From assembly GCF_013426205.1 (NCBI RefSeq), contig NC_089422.1, positions 7,467,001-7,531,000 of the forward strand: 64,000 bases of DNA, read 5' to 3'. Shown here in pieces: positions 36,544 to 47,103 of the stretch. Position 1 is the stretch's first letter, and each line of letters opens with the position of its first letter. Position numbers and translations under genes: made by a program. The notes under the pieces were generated by a model. It saw only the letters and a program-made list of their open reading frames with translations, did not search any database and was not told the origin of the DNA. This DNA comes from Metarhizium brunneum (Eukaryota; Ascomycota; Sordariomycetes; Hypocreales; Clavicipitaceae).

Positions 36544-37524
36544 GGTGGTTCCAGAAAAAAGCAGCGCCGAGCTGCAAACTCAGATGAAGCCGAAGGAAGA
36601 AAAGGAACCTATGACTGAATCAAATACATAGTGACGAGGACAAGGCCACAAACAGCTCGTCATGACATGAGGCCGCGGGAACAGACTGGCCTGGGCGTGC
36701 TCTGTTGAACAACGCAACGCTGGTTTTTTGACTACAACTAGGTAGTAGCTAGTAGGAGAGATAGATAGACGGCTGGTGCATGCGGGATTAGCTATCCCTT
36801 TTAAACAGACAAGTTTGAAATTGATGAGCGAGGGCCCTCCTCCTTCATTCCTCTCCAAGTAAGTTACAAAGTACAGCTTGTACACCTTGTCGTGGACGGA
36901 TGAGCCAACTGTGGCCAGACAAACAGCAAACCAAATACATGAAACCGACCAGGTACCTAGGTGGATAGCATGTGGGTGTGGGACGAGGACTGGTTGAGGC
37001 AGATCCTTGCTGGTTCTTGACAAACCCCTGGTCACGGGAGAAGGCAGATCAGTCGAACTCCTGCCAACAATGGGCGGAATCAGCCACTGTGTCTGCAAAT
37101 CCCTCGCCATGCCGCTTTTCTCATGCAAATTGTGTCGCAGAATTTTTTTAATAAACAGATTAACAGTCCCGCCGTGGATACCCTTGCGACAGAGTACACG
37201 GGCATGGGCGGAGTACAAAAGAGGATTAAGATTATGCCGCAAAGTCGTGTCCCTCCGTCTTGGCTGACTACCTCGTTTTCGCTGGCTTTTTCATGCGCCG
37301 TACGGGTATTATCATCGAGGCAATCTATCAACCTTATGGGATTACACGGCGATCTGGTGCAAAGGGATCACCATTCACCCAGCAAATACAACAGCAAACT
37401 CGACGTCGGAGAAGAGAGATGGTTTGATGGTCTTTTCGATGCCGTTAGTGCTATCGCCTTGCAGGGATGTGACGAGAGGAACATTGGAAAGACGTGGCAA
37501 ACTTGCGTCAATCTTGATAAAAAA
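36544..37524. other. Spacer between the glycosyltransferase and SLATT genes
   Basis: It contains the promoter of the minus-strand glycosyltransferase gene and the 3' end of the SLATT gene. A minus-strand open frame at 36580-37242 (220 codons) has unremarkable composition and no domain, so I treat it as chance. A CCAGGTACCTAGG word occurs near 36949-36962. Confidence 0.45.
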
Positions 37525-38409
37525 TTATGCCTGGGCGCCGTTATCCGTGCCAGAGTGGACATTAGCATAGGACCCTTTGACGTTTCTATTCGCTGGAACT
37601 GGTCCCGTTCCCGGTCCTGGATTAAAGCTTCCCTTGTTGATCTGCTTTTCGGGCGAAAGCATTTGTTTTGAGGCATAATTCGCGGGCATGTTCACTGCAA
37701 CTGTCGACTTGGCTTCACGGTACCGGTCAAAGAATTCAGCAAGAACTTGTTCAGCAGTCTGACCGGCGGGAACGATGCTTGAGTTTAATACTTCCTTGAT
37801 GTGATCTTCGATTTCTTCAAACTCTGCCATGTCGTTCCGGTATCGATCTGGAAGACCACTGTTGTGCAGAAGTGCAAGAAACCCAGCCATCGCAGTGTTG
37901 ACAGCGGCGAGAATTGTGATGGGCGTTCCATTTACCAGGGACATGGCACCCAGAGCCGTCAGGGCCGCCCCAATCAGAAGCTGAACGACCATGAGCATCC
38001 ATCGGAGAACACTGGTGAAGTGGAATAGGAGATAAAACCGATATTTGTGCGCAACAACCTCGCGATACAGCCCTCGAGGCATGCCAAGTGATGGCCATAG
38101 CCAATGTGTAGGATGGGTCGGCTGGTGGCTTTCGCCATCTTTTAGTCCGCCAATGCCGTTGGCAATGACTGTCCACTCTGCGGAGGAAAGAAACCGGTGA
38201 CGAACAATCTTTTGATGAGCGTTTGGGTCGTGAGTAATGGGGAGAGAATGATCGAGCTTTGTTGGTACGCTCTCTCTGTTTTTGCCCTCGGAAGGATCCT
38301 TACGAGGATTACTACCTCTACTACCTTGAGCTGGAACAGAAAGGGGAATTGGAGGAATAACAGGGATGATGCCCGTGGACGTGACGCCAGGTTTGACTTT
38401 GCTGGCCAT
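37525..38409 (-). CDS. Fungal SLATT-domain two-helix membrane protein
   Basis: The ATG at 38409 gives 294 residues in one exon; the frame stays open upstream without another ATG, so an extra 5' exon is possible. After a disordered Pro/Ser-rich N-terminus come the conserved blocks HPTHWLWPSLGMPRG and LYREVVAHKYRFYLLFHF. Two adjacent membrane helices follow (about 133-158 and 163-185; LRWMLMVVQLLIGAALTALG, then ITILAAVNTAMAGFLALLH), then LPDRYRNDMAEFEEIEDHI. This matches the SLATT_fungal family (SMODS and SLOG-associating 2TM effector). Bacterial SLATT proteins are proposed pore-forming effectors of nucleotide-signalled defence. The fungal role is unknown. The C-terminal 60 residues are low complexity. 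The gene is divergent from trm1, with a shared 705-base upstream region. Confidence 0.83.
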   Translation of the reverse strand: MASKVKPGVTSTGIIPVIPPIPLSVPAQGSRGSNPRKDPSEGKNRESVPTKLDHSLPITHDPNAHQKIVRHRFLSSAEWTVIANGIGGLKDGESHQPTHPTHWLWPSLGMPRGLYREVVAHKYRFYLLFHFTSVLRWMLMVVQLLIGAALTALGAMSLVNGTPITILAAVNTAMAGFLALLHNSGLPDRYRNDMAEFEEIEDHIKEVLNSSIVPAGQTAEQVLAEFFDRYREAKSTVAVNMPANYASKQMLSPEKQINKGSFNPGPGTGPVPANRNVKGSYANVHSGTDNGAQA

Positions 38410-39114
38410 TTTGCGGGTGTAATCGTCTAAGGTGAATGCCACAATGGGTATCTTGAATACAGGGACATAAAGATGACACTATAGGATAACAATATTCCGA
38501 GACCTGGAATATGGAACGAATGGACTGCTGATGTTGGGATTCAAACTCGAGACGACTGATCAGTTTATACTCGAGTACGGGCGTAAAATAAAATCCAATG
38601 AGCCCAGTGCCCTCCTTCCCAGATAGCCGACTTCGTGCCTTCCTGAAAGCCATTGAATTCGAATGGTATTCGAGTGTGGGAAGGTGCGGTCTGTAACATT
38701 GAGCGCTGCCTCAGGAGTCAGGATCGCGCAAGAGGTGGCCATGGCTAGGCTGATTCTATTGCAAATTCAGGCATCAAAGTCTATTTAACCATAAACAGGT
38801 ACGAAGAAGTGGCTCGCTGCATCGGTATGAAGACATGATATAGTAGCCTGTACGGAGTACACTGGTAAGACATGGATGAAGTGAACAACTTTGCAGCATC
38901 AAATGGGATGTTAGCGTTCTTGGCTGTAGGTGGGGGGGTTCTGGAACGAACAGCTGGTGGGGGTGACAGACAGAGAAGCTCAAAGCAAGTTTCTTCTCAC
39001 CGCTCAGATTCTGACAACGGCAGAATTCCAAAAATTTGGTCATAGTGGCTGAGAATAGCTTCAACCAGTGATTCTGCCAATATTTGCTGCGCCCAATTCA
39101 AACAGCCTGCTTGC
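38410..39114. promoter_or_regulatory. Shared upstream region of the SLATT gene and trm1
   Basis: The two genes diverge across 705 bases, so both promoters should lie here. An exact TACGGAGTA word occurs at 38851-38859. A G-run follows TGTAGG near 38928-38938. No other element is recognised and no gene fits. Confidence 0.45.
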
Positions 39115-41184
39115 ATGCGGCGTCTCGGTTTCATCTTTCGCGCCAATATCAGCCATAGACTGGGGGCGCCTACATCTGCCTATCGCACAACGCTCACACG
39201 ATTGCGTCACCTGCTTCCACCTTTGCTTTCCAGGACAATATCGTCGACCTCACGAATGATGGCGGACGAAGCGCCCCCAGTGCACATCATTGAGCGGGAC
39301 GGTAAGCAGTTCAAGACCATCACAGAGGGAAAAGCTACGATTCTGGTTCCCCATGAAACGAAAGCCGGCCAAGACACGACTGAGGAACAGCAAGTCTTCT
39401 ACAATCCAATACAGCAGTACAATCGCGACTTGTCGACGCTGGTAGTCAAGGTGTATGGGGAGATGCTATTGGAGAAGCGAGTTGAAGCTTTCAACTCAAA
39501 AAATGTAAAACAAGGCAAGAAGCGAAAGCGAGATGAGATAGAACAAGACAACGAAGAAGCAACCACACAAGCCACGGAGCAGCAGCAACTAGAGAAAGAA
39601 AAGGCGGAAAATGGCCACACATACAAGCCTTCATTCAAGATCCTTGACGCCTTATCAGCATCGGGCTTGAGAGCTTTGAGATATGCCCTGGAAATTCCTT
39701 TTGTTACATCTGTTACCGCCAATGACCTGTCTGCCTCCGCTGCGGAATCAATAGCAGTCAATGCCGACCACAATGGTGTAGCGGGTAAATTTACCGTCAC
39801 TAATGATGACGCCCTAGCCCTCATGTACCGGTCTATTGCGTCGGATCTTTCGAGAAGAGATAAACGCGGCAACCCTAGCAAATCACACAAGTTTGATGTT
39901 ATCGACCTCGACCCGTATGGAACAGCTGCTCCGTTTTTTGACGCCGCTGTCCAGTCTGTTCGTGATGATGGTGGCCTGCTTGTCATCACCTGTACAGACA
40001 GTGCCGTCTGGGCCGGCCACAGCTATTGCGAAAAAACCTTTTCCTTGTATGGCGGTGTCCCTGTCAAAGGAATGCACTCCCACGAGGCAGCCTTGCGCCT
40101 TATCCTGAACGCCGTCGCAACTTCTGGAGCGCGATACGGTATCGCAATTGAGCCCATGTTGTCGCTATCGATTGATTTCTATACAAAGGTCTTTATCAGA
40201 GTCACGAAATCACCGTCGGCGGTCAAGTTTTTGGGAGCGAAAACGATGTTGGTGTATAGTTGCGACCAAGGCTGCGGTTCTTGGGAGACGCAACCAATCC
40301 TCAAGAGCCGGCCATTCCCCAATAAAAAGGGAATCGGATCCTTCTACAAGCACACAATGGCTCAAGGCCCGAGTACTGATCGCCTTTGCCAGCATTGCGG
40401 CTTCAAGATGCATGTCAGCGGACCCATGTATGGCGGTAGGATCCATAACCAGGACTTTATTCACCGTATGCTCGACGAAATACCCAAGGCATCCCCGGAG
40501 ACATATGGAACATTGTCTCGTTTGGAGGGTATGTTGCGGACTGCCTTGGAGGAATACATACCGGGACCTGAACTGCCCACGGATGTCGACCCTAAAGACG
40601 CAGAAGCTGCGGTCGTTGACCACACGCCATTCTTCTTTATCCCTGGAAAGGTCTCGAGCATTTTATCGTGTTCCACCCCGACTGATGACATGTTTCGAGG
40701 CGCACTCATGCATCTGGGCTATCAAGCGGGTAGAAGCCACTGCCGCCCAGGCAGCATCAAGACTGACGCGCCATGGTCAACTATTTGGTGGGTTTTGACA
40801 GAGTGGATCAGGCAAAAGTCACCAGTAAAAGTGTCCAAATTCAAGGAGTCCATGCCTGGATGGAAGATTCTCTATGACGCTGGAATTGTTGGGCACGAAA
40901 ATGCGAAGTCGGACGGTAGCCAAGGGCCGGAGAGCATCGACATCAAGATGGAAGGCACCGAACAGCAACAGCAACAGCAAAAGGACGAGAAGGTGCTAGA
41001 AAGGACTGAAGCAGAGGACAATGCCGGGGAAAAGAAAGAGCCGCTGACTGAAGAAGAGTTGCGAAAGACGCTCGTATTTGATGACGCTTTGATACAGCTT
41101 GGTCGTCAGAAAGGCACTCGGTACATGAGGTACCAGGTCAACCCTCACAAGTATTGGGGCCCCATGACAAGAGCCAAGGGTTGA
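39115..41184 (+). CDS. trm1: tRNA (guanine26-N2)-dimethyltransferase Trm1
   Basis: A single exon encodes 689 residues. Trm1 makes N2,N2-dimethylguanosine at position 26 of tRNAs, using S-adenosylmethionine. The SAM-binding motif ILDALSASGLRALRY is at 177-190, the catalytic DPYG at 266-269, and Cys-rich elements (CDQGCGSW; LCQHCG) follow. The first 47 residues are basic and Ser/Arg-rich without acidic residues (MRRLGFIFRANISHRL), like a mitochondrial presequence. Two tandem ATGs at 39256 and 39259 (Met48, Met49) could start a shorter form. Yeast TRM1 is known to use two starts to supply both mitochondria and nucleus, so dual targeting is likely here. A basic cluster KKRKR at 135-139 could be a nuclear signal. 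The acidic insert and Gln/Glu-rich tail are family extras. Confidence 0.96.
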   Translation: MRRLGFIFRANISHRLGAPTSAYRTTLTRLRHLLPPLLSRTISSTSRMMADEAPPVHIIERDGKQFKTITEGKATILVPHETKAGQDTTEEQQVFYNPIQQYNRDLSTLVVKVYGEMLLEKRVEAFNSKNVKQGKKRKRDEIEQDNEEATTQATEQQQLEKEKAENGHTYKPSFKILDALSASGLRALRYALEIPFVTSVTANDLSASAAESIAVNADHNGVAGKFTVTNDDALALMYRSIASDLSRRDKRGNPSKSHKFDVIDLDPYGTAAPFFDAAVQSVRDDGGLLVITCTDSAVWAGHSYCEKTFSLYGGVPVKGMHSHEAALRLILNAVATSGARYGIAIEPMLSLSIDFYTKVFIRVTKSPSAVKFLGAKTMLVYSCDQGCGSWETQPILKSRPFPNKKGIGSFYKHTMAQGPSTDRLCQHCGFKMHVSGPMYGGRIHNQDFIHRMLDEIPKASPETYGTLSRLEGMLRTALEEYIPGPELPTDVDPKDAEAAVVDHTPFFFIPGKVSSILSCSTPTDDMFRGALMHLGYQAGRSHCRPGSIKTDAPWSTIWWVLTEWIRQKSPVKVSKFKESMPGWKILYDAGIVGHENAKSDGSQGPESIDIKMEGTEQQQQQQKDEKVLERTEAEDNAGEKKEPLTEEELRKTLVFDDALIQLGRQKGTRYMRYQVNPHKYWGPMTRAKG

Positions 41185-41536
41185 ATTGTCGATGCCATGA
41201 CCGTGTATTGTATATGAAGTGGGATCGAACATGGCCTTGGCAAAGTCAACAAGCAGAGCATCGTGATGGTTAGCGGATTATCCAAAGGCCCAGTTCTGAA
41301 GTCGGGGATCACCGCGCCCCCCCCTCTCCACACTGGGGCTGTTGACGTGCTTGCACCTGGTGCTTACCACAAACATCCAGCGTGTTGGAGGTTGGAGGGA
41401 ATATTCGCCAACTTGGGTGCCTATCTTGTACCACATATCAATCCATCTACACCATCATCTGCGTGCTTGCCATCATTTCCATCTGTCCATGTGACCTCGC
41501 GGCGTTTTTCTCACTTGCGACTGCAGCCCCGCCATC
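41185..41536. other. Spacer between trm1 and the lipid kinase gene
   Basis: 352 bases on the plus strand, holding the trm1 3' end and the kinase promoter. A C-run lies near 41317-41327. No further feature is seen. Confidence 0.5.
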
Positions 41537-42946
41537 ATGTCTCTCAACGCGGGGCATCCGACTCCCAAGTCAGTCCGCAGCCTCCAAGTCACAGATGCGA
41601 CTCTCTCGTGGAGAGACCTCGATGACGCCGAGGAAAGCGTGTCAACTCACGAGATTGTCTTCACCATAGACTTTTCCACTGCCCAACGGCCAAATTACAT
41701 TGTTTACGTTCTGAGAGAGGACGCTGATGCCCAGTCACACCCCTTCCAGCTCGACCTCCTCCAGACCGACGCGATACCAGCAGAGCTTCGTCATGGCCAT
41801 CTCATCAACGGCATTCCGCCTCACTTGCAACCCACGCCCAGCAACAAAGTCGACGTTATTGTTTCCACAAAGTCCGGCACAGGCCGCGCGCAATCGTTCT
41901 GGCAGGCCGCGCTGCAGCCGCTCCTCCAATCCGCGTCATCGCACCCCGTCGTCGAGCAGTACAACCTCGTCGTCACGCAAGATGCCCAAAGCGTCCGGCA
42001 ATACGCCAAGACCATCGACGGGCCACCATCCGCCGCCAGAACCATCATCCTGCTCAGCGGCGACGGAGGCGTTGCCGACCTCCTGAATGGCCGCGAGCCC
42101 GTCCCCGACGCGCCGCTGCCGCTGATGGCGCTGCTCCCGCTCGGAACAGGAAATGCCCTTTTTCACTCCCTGCACAAGCCATGCGCAACCACGCCTGGGC
42201 CGACGCCGCTCGTCCTCGCCCTCCGCACGCTCTTCCTCGGCGCGGCGGCGAATCTGCCCGTGTTCGAGGCCAAGTTCACGCCGGGCTCGCACATGGTCGC
42301 CCACGCCGACGGCAGCCAGGCCGCCCTGCAGCTCCCGCACCGGCGGCAAGTCTCCTCGCTCTACGGCGCCATCGTCGCGAGCCACGGTTTCCACGCGAGC
42401 ATCGTCTACGAGAGCGACACGCCGGCGTACCGCGCGCACGGGGCAAAACGGTTCGGCATGGTCGCGCAGGAGCTGCTGAAGCTGTCCCACCCGTACAAGG
42501 CCGCTCTGGACGTGCGGCCTCCCTCCTCGGCCGCCGCGTCCGAGGACACGTTTGAGAGAGATGCGCACGAGACCCACGGGTACATATTGGTGTCGATGGT
42601 GTCGAATCTGGAGAGAAATTTCACGATTTCGCCCGCCTCGAGGCCGCTGGACGGAAAGCTGCACCTGGTGCATTTTGGGGCGGTCGGTGGCGACAGGGCC
42701 ATGGAGGCGATGATGAAGGCGTACGACGGGGGCAAGCACGTGGACGTGAAGTGGGATGATGGCGAGAGGGTGCGGTACGAAGAGGTTGGGGAGGTGAGGA
42801 TCGTCAGTGGCGAGGACGACGAGAGATGGAGGGTGTTTTGCGTCGACGGGACGATTGTGCAGGTTGCGAGGGGCGGGGGGATGAGCGTGGCGAGGGCGAG
42901 TAGAGAATTGCTTCGGGTCTTGGTTGACGAAGGGGCTCGCGCTTGA
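41537..42946 (+). CDS. Diacylglycerol/sphingoid-base kinase-like protein (DAGK catalytic domain)
   Basis: A single exon encodes 469 residues. The ATG follows a CCATC context. The DAGK catalytic fold is visible: VDVIVSTKSGTGRA (about 105-118) as the first strand and loop, then the nucleotide-binding LLSGDGGVADLLNG (SGDGG at 174-178, where most kinases have GGDGT), and LLPLGTGNA at 199-207. The C-terminal beta-sandwich includes VASHGFHASIVYES and LDGKLHLVHFGAVGG. Lcb4/Lcb5-type sphingoid kinases and diacylglycerol kinases share this domain, and the exact lipid cannot be told. The Ser for Gly and Gly for Thr changes in GGDGT deserve a check for activity. Codon use is GC-rich in the middle of the gene. 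Confidence 0.88.
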   Translation: MSLNAGHPTPKSVRSLQVTDATLSWRDLDDAEESVSTHEIVFTIDFSTAQRPNYIVYVLREDADAQSHPFQLDLLQTDAIPAELRHGHLINGIPPHLQPTPSNKVDVIVSTKSGTGRAQSFWQAALQPLLQSASSHPVVEQYNLVVTQDAQSVRQYAKTIDGPPSAARTIILLSGDGGVADLLNGREPVPDAPLPLMALLPLGTGNALFHSLHKPCATTPGPTPLVLALRTLFLGAAANLPVFEAKFTPGSHMVAHADGSQAALQLPHRRQVSSLYGAIVASHGFHASIVYESDTPAYRAHGAKRFGMVAQELLKLSHPYKAALDVRPPSSAAASEDTFERDAHETHGYILVSMVSNLERNFTISPASRPLDGKLHLVHFGAVGGDRAMEAMMKAYDGGKHVDVKWDDGERVRYEEVGEVRIVSGEDDERWRVFCVDGTIVQVARGGGMSVARASRELLRVLVDEGARA

Positions 42947-43286
42947 TGCTGTTTGTCTTGTAGATGGCAGGGGTACGGCATACGGAATATAGACGAACGA
43001 GTTGCGATGCCTGGAGGGGATTCGCGTATGATTGATTGTTTGTGGATGGAGCGGTATTTTGCTTCACGTTGTTAGCCAGCTTGCGAGAGTAGTATAGTCA
43101 AGAGTCAAATGATGTGCATTTTGCTTCCGTCATTAACCAATATGCGAGAATGTCATTGTGAAATTAAAAACAGCAATATTCGCGATACAAGGCATTTTGC
43201 ATCCCAAGTCACTATTGCTCATTGTTCTACCCCCAACAACGATGCAGCATCTACAAAAAAAATAAAAAATTGCCCAGCCCAGCTCC
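42947..43286. other. Convergent spacer between the lipid kinase and ABCF genes
   Basis: 340 bases, AT-richer than the two genes it separates. It should hold both 3' untranslated regions. An A-rich run lies at about 43254-43270. No gene is seen. Confidence 0.5.
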
Positions 43287-45756
43287 TCACTGCACAGTTA
43301 GTTTATTCACCCTCTTCTCCATCGACTTCTCAAATTCCTCAACACCACCCTCCAGCGGCGTCATGCTGCCCCCCTTCAACCTGTACACGATCCTCCTCCG
43401 CGGCGCCGCCTCGCCCTCCTCGTCGCTCTGCTCGCCATCATCCCCGTCGTCATCCAGATTACCCTCCACGACCCCCCTCACAAACCATCTATCGTGACTC
43501 ACCAGCACGACGGCGCCGTCCCAGCCATCCAGCGCGACCCGCAGCGCCGTCACCGTCTCATAGTCCAGATGGGTGGTGACCTCGTCGAGGATCAAGCAGT
43601 GCGGCCGCCTCCAGAACAGGCGGGCAAGCTCGCACCTCACCAGCTGCCCTCCCGACAGTTTACACAGGGGCGTGTCGGAGGCGACGCGGCCGGGGAGGCC
43701 CAGCTCGCCCAGCAGGCCGCGAATCTCACCCTCGCCCATCTGGCCGTCGACCTCGCGGGTGAGGAGCCCCAGGGCCGTCAGGGCGGGATCCGCCCTGCCC
43801 ACGGCCTTGATGGCCTCGACAGCATGCTGCGAGTAGTAGCCCAGCTTGAGGCGCGGGTGGGTGGTGACGCTGCCGGCCGTCGGGCGCGCCTCGTCGACGA
43901 GCATCCTGACGAGGGTGGTTTTGCCGCAGCCGTTGAGGCCGAGGATGCCGATGCGGTCGCCCATGCCGACGGTGAGGCTGGCGCCGTCGACGACCAGGGG
44001 CAGCCGCGGGCCGTAGCGGTACGAGGCGTTGTCCAGGGACAGGAGGGAGCCGGGGAACCGCAGGTCCGGAGGCTCCGGGAGGGCGATGACGACGGGACGC
44101 TCCTCGGGGGGCACGTCGATGTCCTCGCGCGCCGTGTGGAAGTATCCCACCATGTCGCGGTTGAGCTTGAAGCGGTGGCCCTTGGCGCTGACCTGCAGGC
44201 CCATGCGGTCGTCGAGCTTCTTCTGGCGCGACTTGGCCTGGCGGATCTTGTTCTGGTCGTCGTTGGCCTTGCCGGCCTTGATGTTTTGCGCAATCGTCTT
44301 TTCCATGTGCGCTCGCTGCTTGGCCTGCGCCGCCTTCATCTTCTTGAGCCACAGCTTGCGCTCCGCCTGGGAGGCTTCGTACGTCGGCAGGTCGCCGTGG
44401 AAATAGGTCAGCTGCTTCTCCTTGAGGATCATCAGGTCAGTGCAGACGGAGATGAAGTCACGGTCGTGCGATACCATGATGACGGTAGGCGGCCGGTCCC
44501 CTTCCGCGAGATGCTGCAGGTGCCGCTGCAGCCACACGATGCCCAGCAAGTCGAGGAAGTTGGTCGGCTCGTCGAGGATCAGTATGTCGGCGTCTTGCAG
44601 CAGGGCCGTTGCCAGAGCTGCTCGCATGTGCCAGCCTCCAGACATGCTGGAGATGGGCTTGCCCATGCGCTCCTCGGTGAATCCGAGGCCCGTCAGGATG
44701 GTTCTGGCCCTGGTCTCGATTTGTGCGATGCGCGACGGTTCGACCTGGATCTGGAGCTCGGCGAGCATGTCTGCGGCTTCCTGGGTTTCTGCCTGCAGTG
44801 TTTCGGGTGAGATTTCGTCGCTTGACTGGTTGATCCTGAGCACAAGGTTAGATGCACCGACTTTGTTCACATGCGGAAATCTCATGAAACGTACATGACA
44901 TCTGAATCGGCAACGACCTTTTCAAACGCCACCAGGGCCTTTCTGGCCTGCATTCCTCGAGCACCACTTCTCAGCCTGGCCTCCTTGTCCATGCGAAAGA
45001 GGCGCTTCTGCAAACGATGATGCTTAAGGGACCGCAAGGCTCGTACAGGCCCGAATGGATCCGAGGCATCAACACCGTCGGAAAGAGCTGGGGGGGTTTT
45101 AGCAAAGGGTCACTTTACGGGGCTTTTAAGAAGAAGAAAAATCGTGAGGTCTTACCTTTAATCTCCTGCTCGATGGTATCCCTCGCCGTCGCCCGGTCAA
45201 TGACCTCCTGGAGCACACTGGCTTCCGCTTTCCGGCCTTGGCGGGAATTTTCATCACCATCATCGTCCGTCAGCTTCGTCTGCTGCAAGATGGCAATCCT
45301 GGTGCCTTCAGGGATGCCGGGAATGAGCTTGTCCGCAATAGCTCTCAGCAAGGCTGCGCAGAAAGGTGAATGGTTAGTGGCGACTGGGCGGCAAAAAGAG
45401 GGCGGAAGGGATGGAAGCGTACTGGACTTTCCAGTCCCGTTACGGCCGACGAGTGCATATCTCTGTCCTTCTTTCAGGAGGAGCTTTGCATTGGACAAAA
45501 TCTCAAGACCATCGGAGCGCTTGGACTTGGCCTTTGCAGTGGACGAAGCCTGCTCGCCTGATGTGACGAGGATGTGCAGACCTTGAACGTCGAGCTGTGG
45601 AGGGGGGTTAGCAGACGGACAATAAATAACACTCGCAACGCCAAGTTGAAGAGAGCTGTGAAATACCTCTCGGTAGTTGGGCGACTCGATATGGAATCGC
45701 GTCTGCTTGGCAGTGCAGAGGATGGTGGTGGCGGATTCCGCCGCCATGGACGTCAT
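43287..45756 (-). CDS. ABCF-type ATPase with two nucleotide-binding domains
   Basis: The spliced protein is 733 residues. Exons are 45756-45667, 45594-45423, 45353-45156, 45087-44895 and 44835-43287; introns are 72, 69, 68 and 59 nt. There are no membrane helices. Domain 1 has Walker A GRNGTGKST (80-88; an intron splits the Thr88 codon), signature MSGGWHMR and Walker B ILILDEPTNFLD. A charged ABCF linker follows (AQAKQRAHMEKTI; KSRQKKLDDR). Domain 2 has GLNGCGKTT, KLSGGQLVR and LILDEVTTHLD. ABCF proteins bind ribosomes and act in ribosome biogenesis or translation (Arb1, Gcn20 in yeast). This one lacks a long N-terminal extension, so an Arb1/ABCF2-like role is more likely than Gcn20. In the second Walker B, Val replaces the usual Pro of DEPT. 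Confidence 0.95.
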
Positions 45757-47103
45757 TGTGGTCCAAGGAAAAATAAAATAAAAATAAAAATGAAAAATGG
45801 AAACGCAGCCGTCAAGGACACACAGAGTGTATGAAGCAAGTACAAAGAAATATGTGCAAGGAAAGCAGAGGGCTCATGAAGCGGCTGTGGCTGCGGAATG
45901 CAAGTGTAAGTCGTCGAGGGCAAGATGCCATGGAGGCTTTATATGGAGAAGCAAGTCGCTGGTAAATCTCATTCACCAGACGGCGGGCCATTCGTCCCGA
46001 TGGCAGATGTCCGTCGATCCCTGGAATGAAACGCTGAAAAAGCGGAAAAGGCGACGTCAGGACCCCGGCTTCCAATCTCAAGATGGCGATGCCGACCCTT
46101 CATCTCAAGAGTCTGCTCGGCATACATGTGGTACAGTCTGATGCCATCTCCTGAGAATCCGGCACTGGTCATTGGGCGCACCAAGTCCAGCCGGCTCGTG
46201 ACTCACGCCGAAGCCGAATCGGGAAAGTCAAATCTCCACAAGTCGCAAAAGCTGCTTGGCCGAGAAAATACAGTACTCCGTGCGCCGTACAATGAAAATA
46301 TGATTTACAGGTACTAGTATGGGCACAGAAGAAAATTTCAACCCAGTCGATTACTTGGGCTCGGTGCAACGCGTGCCGACCTCGTGCAGTTTGGCTGCAG
46401 TCACAGACCGTCGCCCACGGCAATGAATTCCTTGTCCGTTTCACGAGTCACGACATGTCCTCACGCCCCAACCTCAGGCCCGTCACCCAAGCATGCCGCT
46501 GCGGCTCTGCTGGTGCTCGAGGCTGTGGTCTGCGCACAAGTCGCGGTTTGTCCTCGGCGTCGGTGCCGGGCCCCGGCGTCAGGCCGCGGAGAGAAGCCGG
46601 GCGGCCGGGTCCGAGGCGCAGAGAAGGCGGCGCCCGAAGAGACGGGCGGCGAGTGTGGCCGCGCCGTTTATGCGTGGGTCGCGCCGTCCCTGACCACGGG
46701 CTGCCGGGGTTGGGTTCCTAATTAGTAATAGGCCTCCTTGGTTTGGAGCTTGGACGGGCATTTCTGCCAAGCTCCTCATGTTTGTTTGTACTAGCCACCG
46801 GTGTCCGCTTTCTCAGCGGCCTCTATTTCCACCAACGCCGAGCGGGCTCTCTACATTCCGTGCCAAGGTGTAAGGGACCCGTGGGTAGAATCAGGTACCC
46901 AAGGAAAACCCAGGGATTTAAATAAAGTACAAATGGGTGCCTGTCAGAGACATGGAAGATATATTAATAAGCCATCATATACTACATACGAGGGACTAGG
47001 GTCTGAAATGGGTACCATGAAATTACTCCCCATCTTACTTATGGGTGCCCATTGGCACCCGATTTTACCCTCTACTCCGTGCCTTTGGTCGTCTCATCCT
47101 GCC
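45757..47103. other. Spacer upstream of the ABCF gene
   Basis: The first few hundred bases hold the ABCF promoter, with an A-rich (AAAAT)n-like tract at about 45768-45800. A 7-bp-stem hairpin (GGGTGCC, CATT, GGCACCC) lies at 47043-47060. Open frames at 46384-46725 and nearby are GC-rich and show no domain. No intact gene is seen. Confidence 0.45.

Noticed and set aside
36580..37242. 220-codon minus-strand open frame
   Set aside because: No motif or signal is recognised, and similar overlapping frames exist on the plus strand. It may be partly promoter of the glycosyltransferase gene.
41936..42739. 267-codon minus-strand open frame
   Set aside because: It is a shadow of the GC-rich middle of the lipid kinase gene.
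43494..44810. 438-codon open frame on the plus strand
   Set aside because: It lies antisense to the ABCF coding exon, which has unmistakable motifs. GC-rich codons on one strand leave the other strand without stops.
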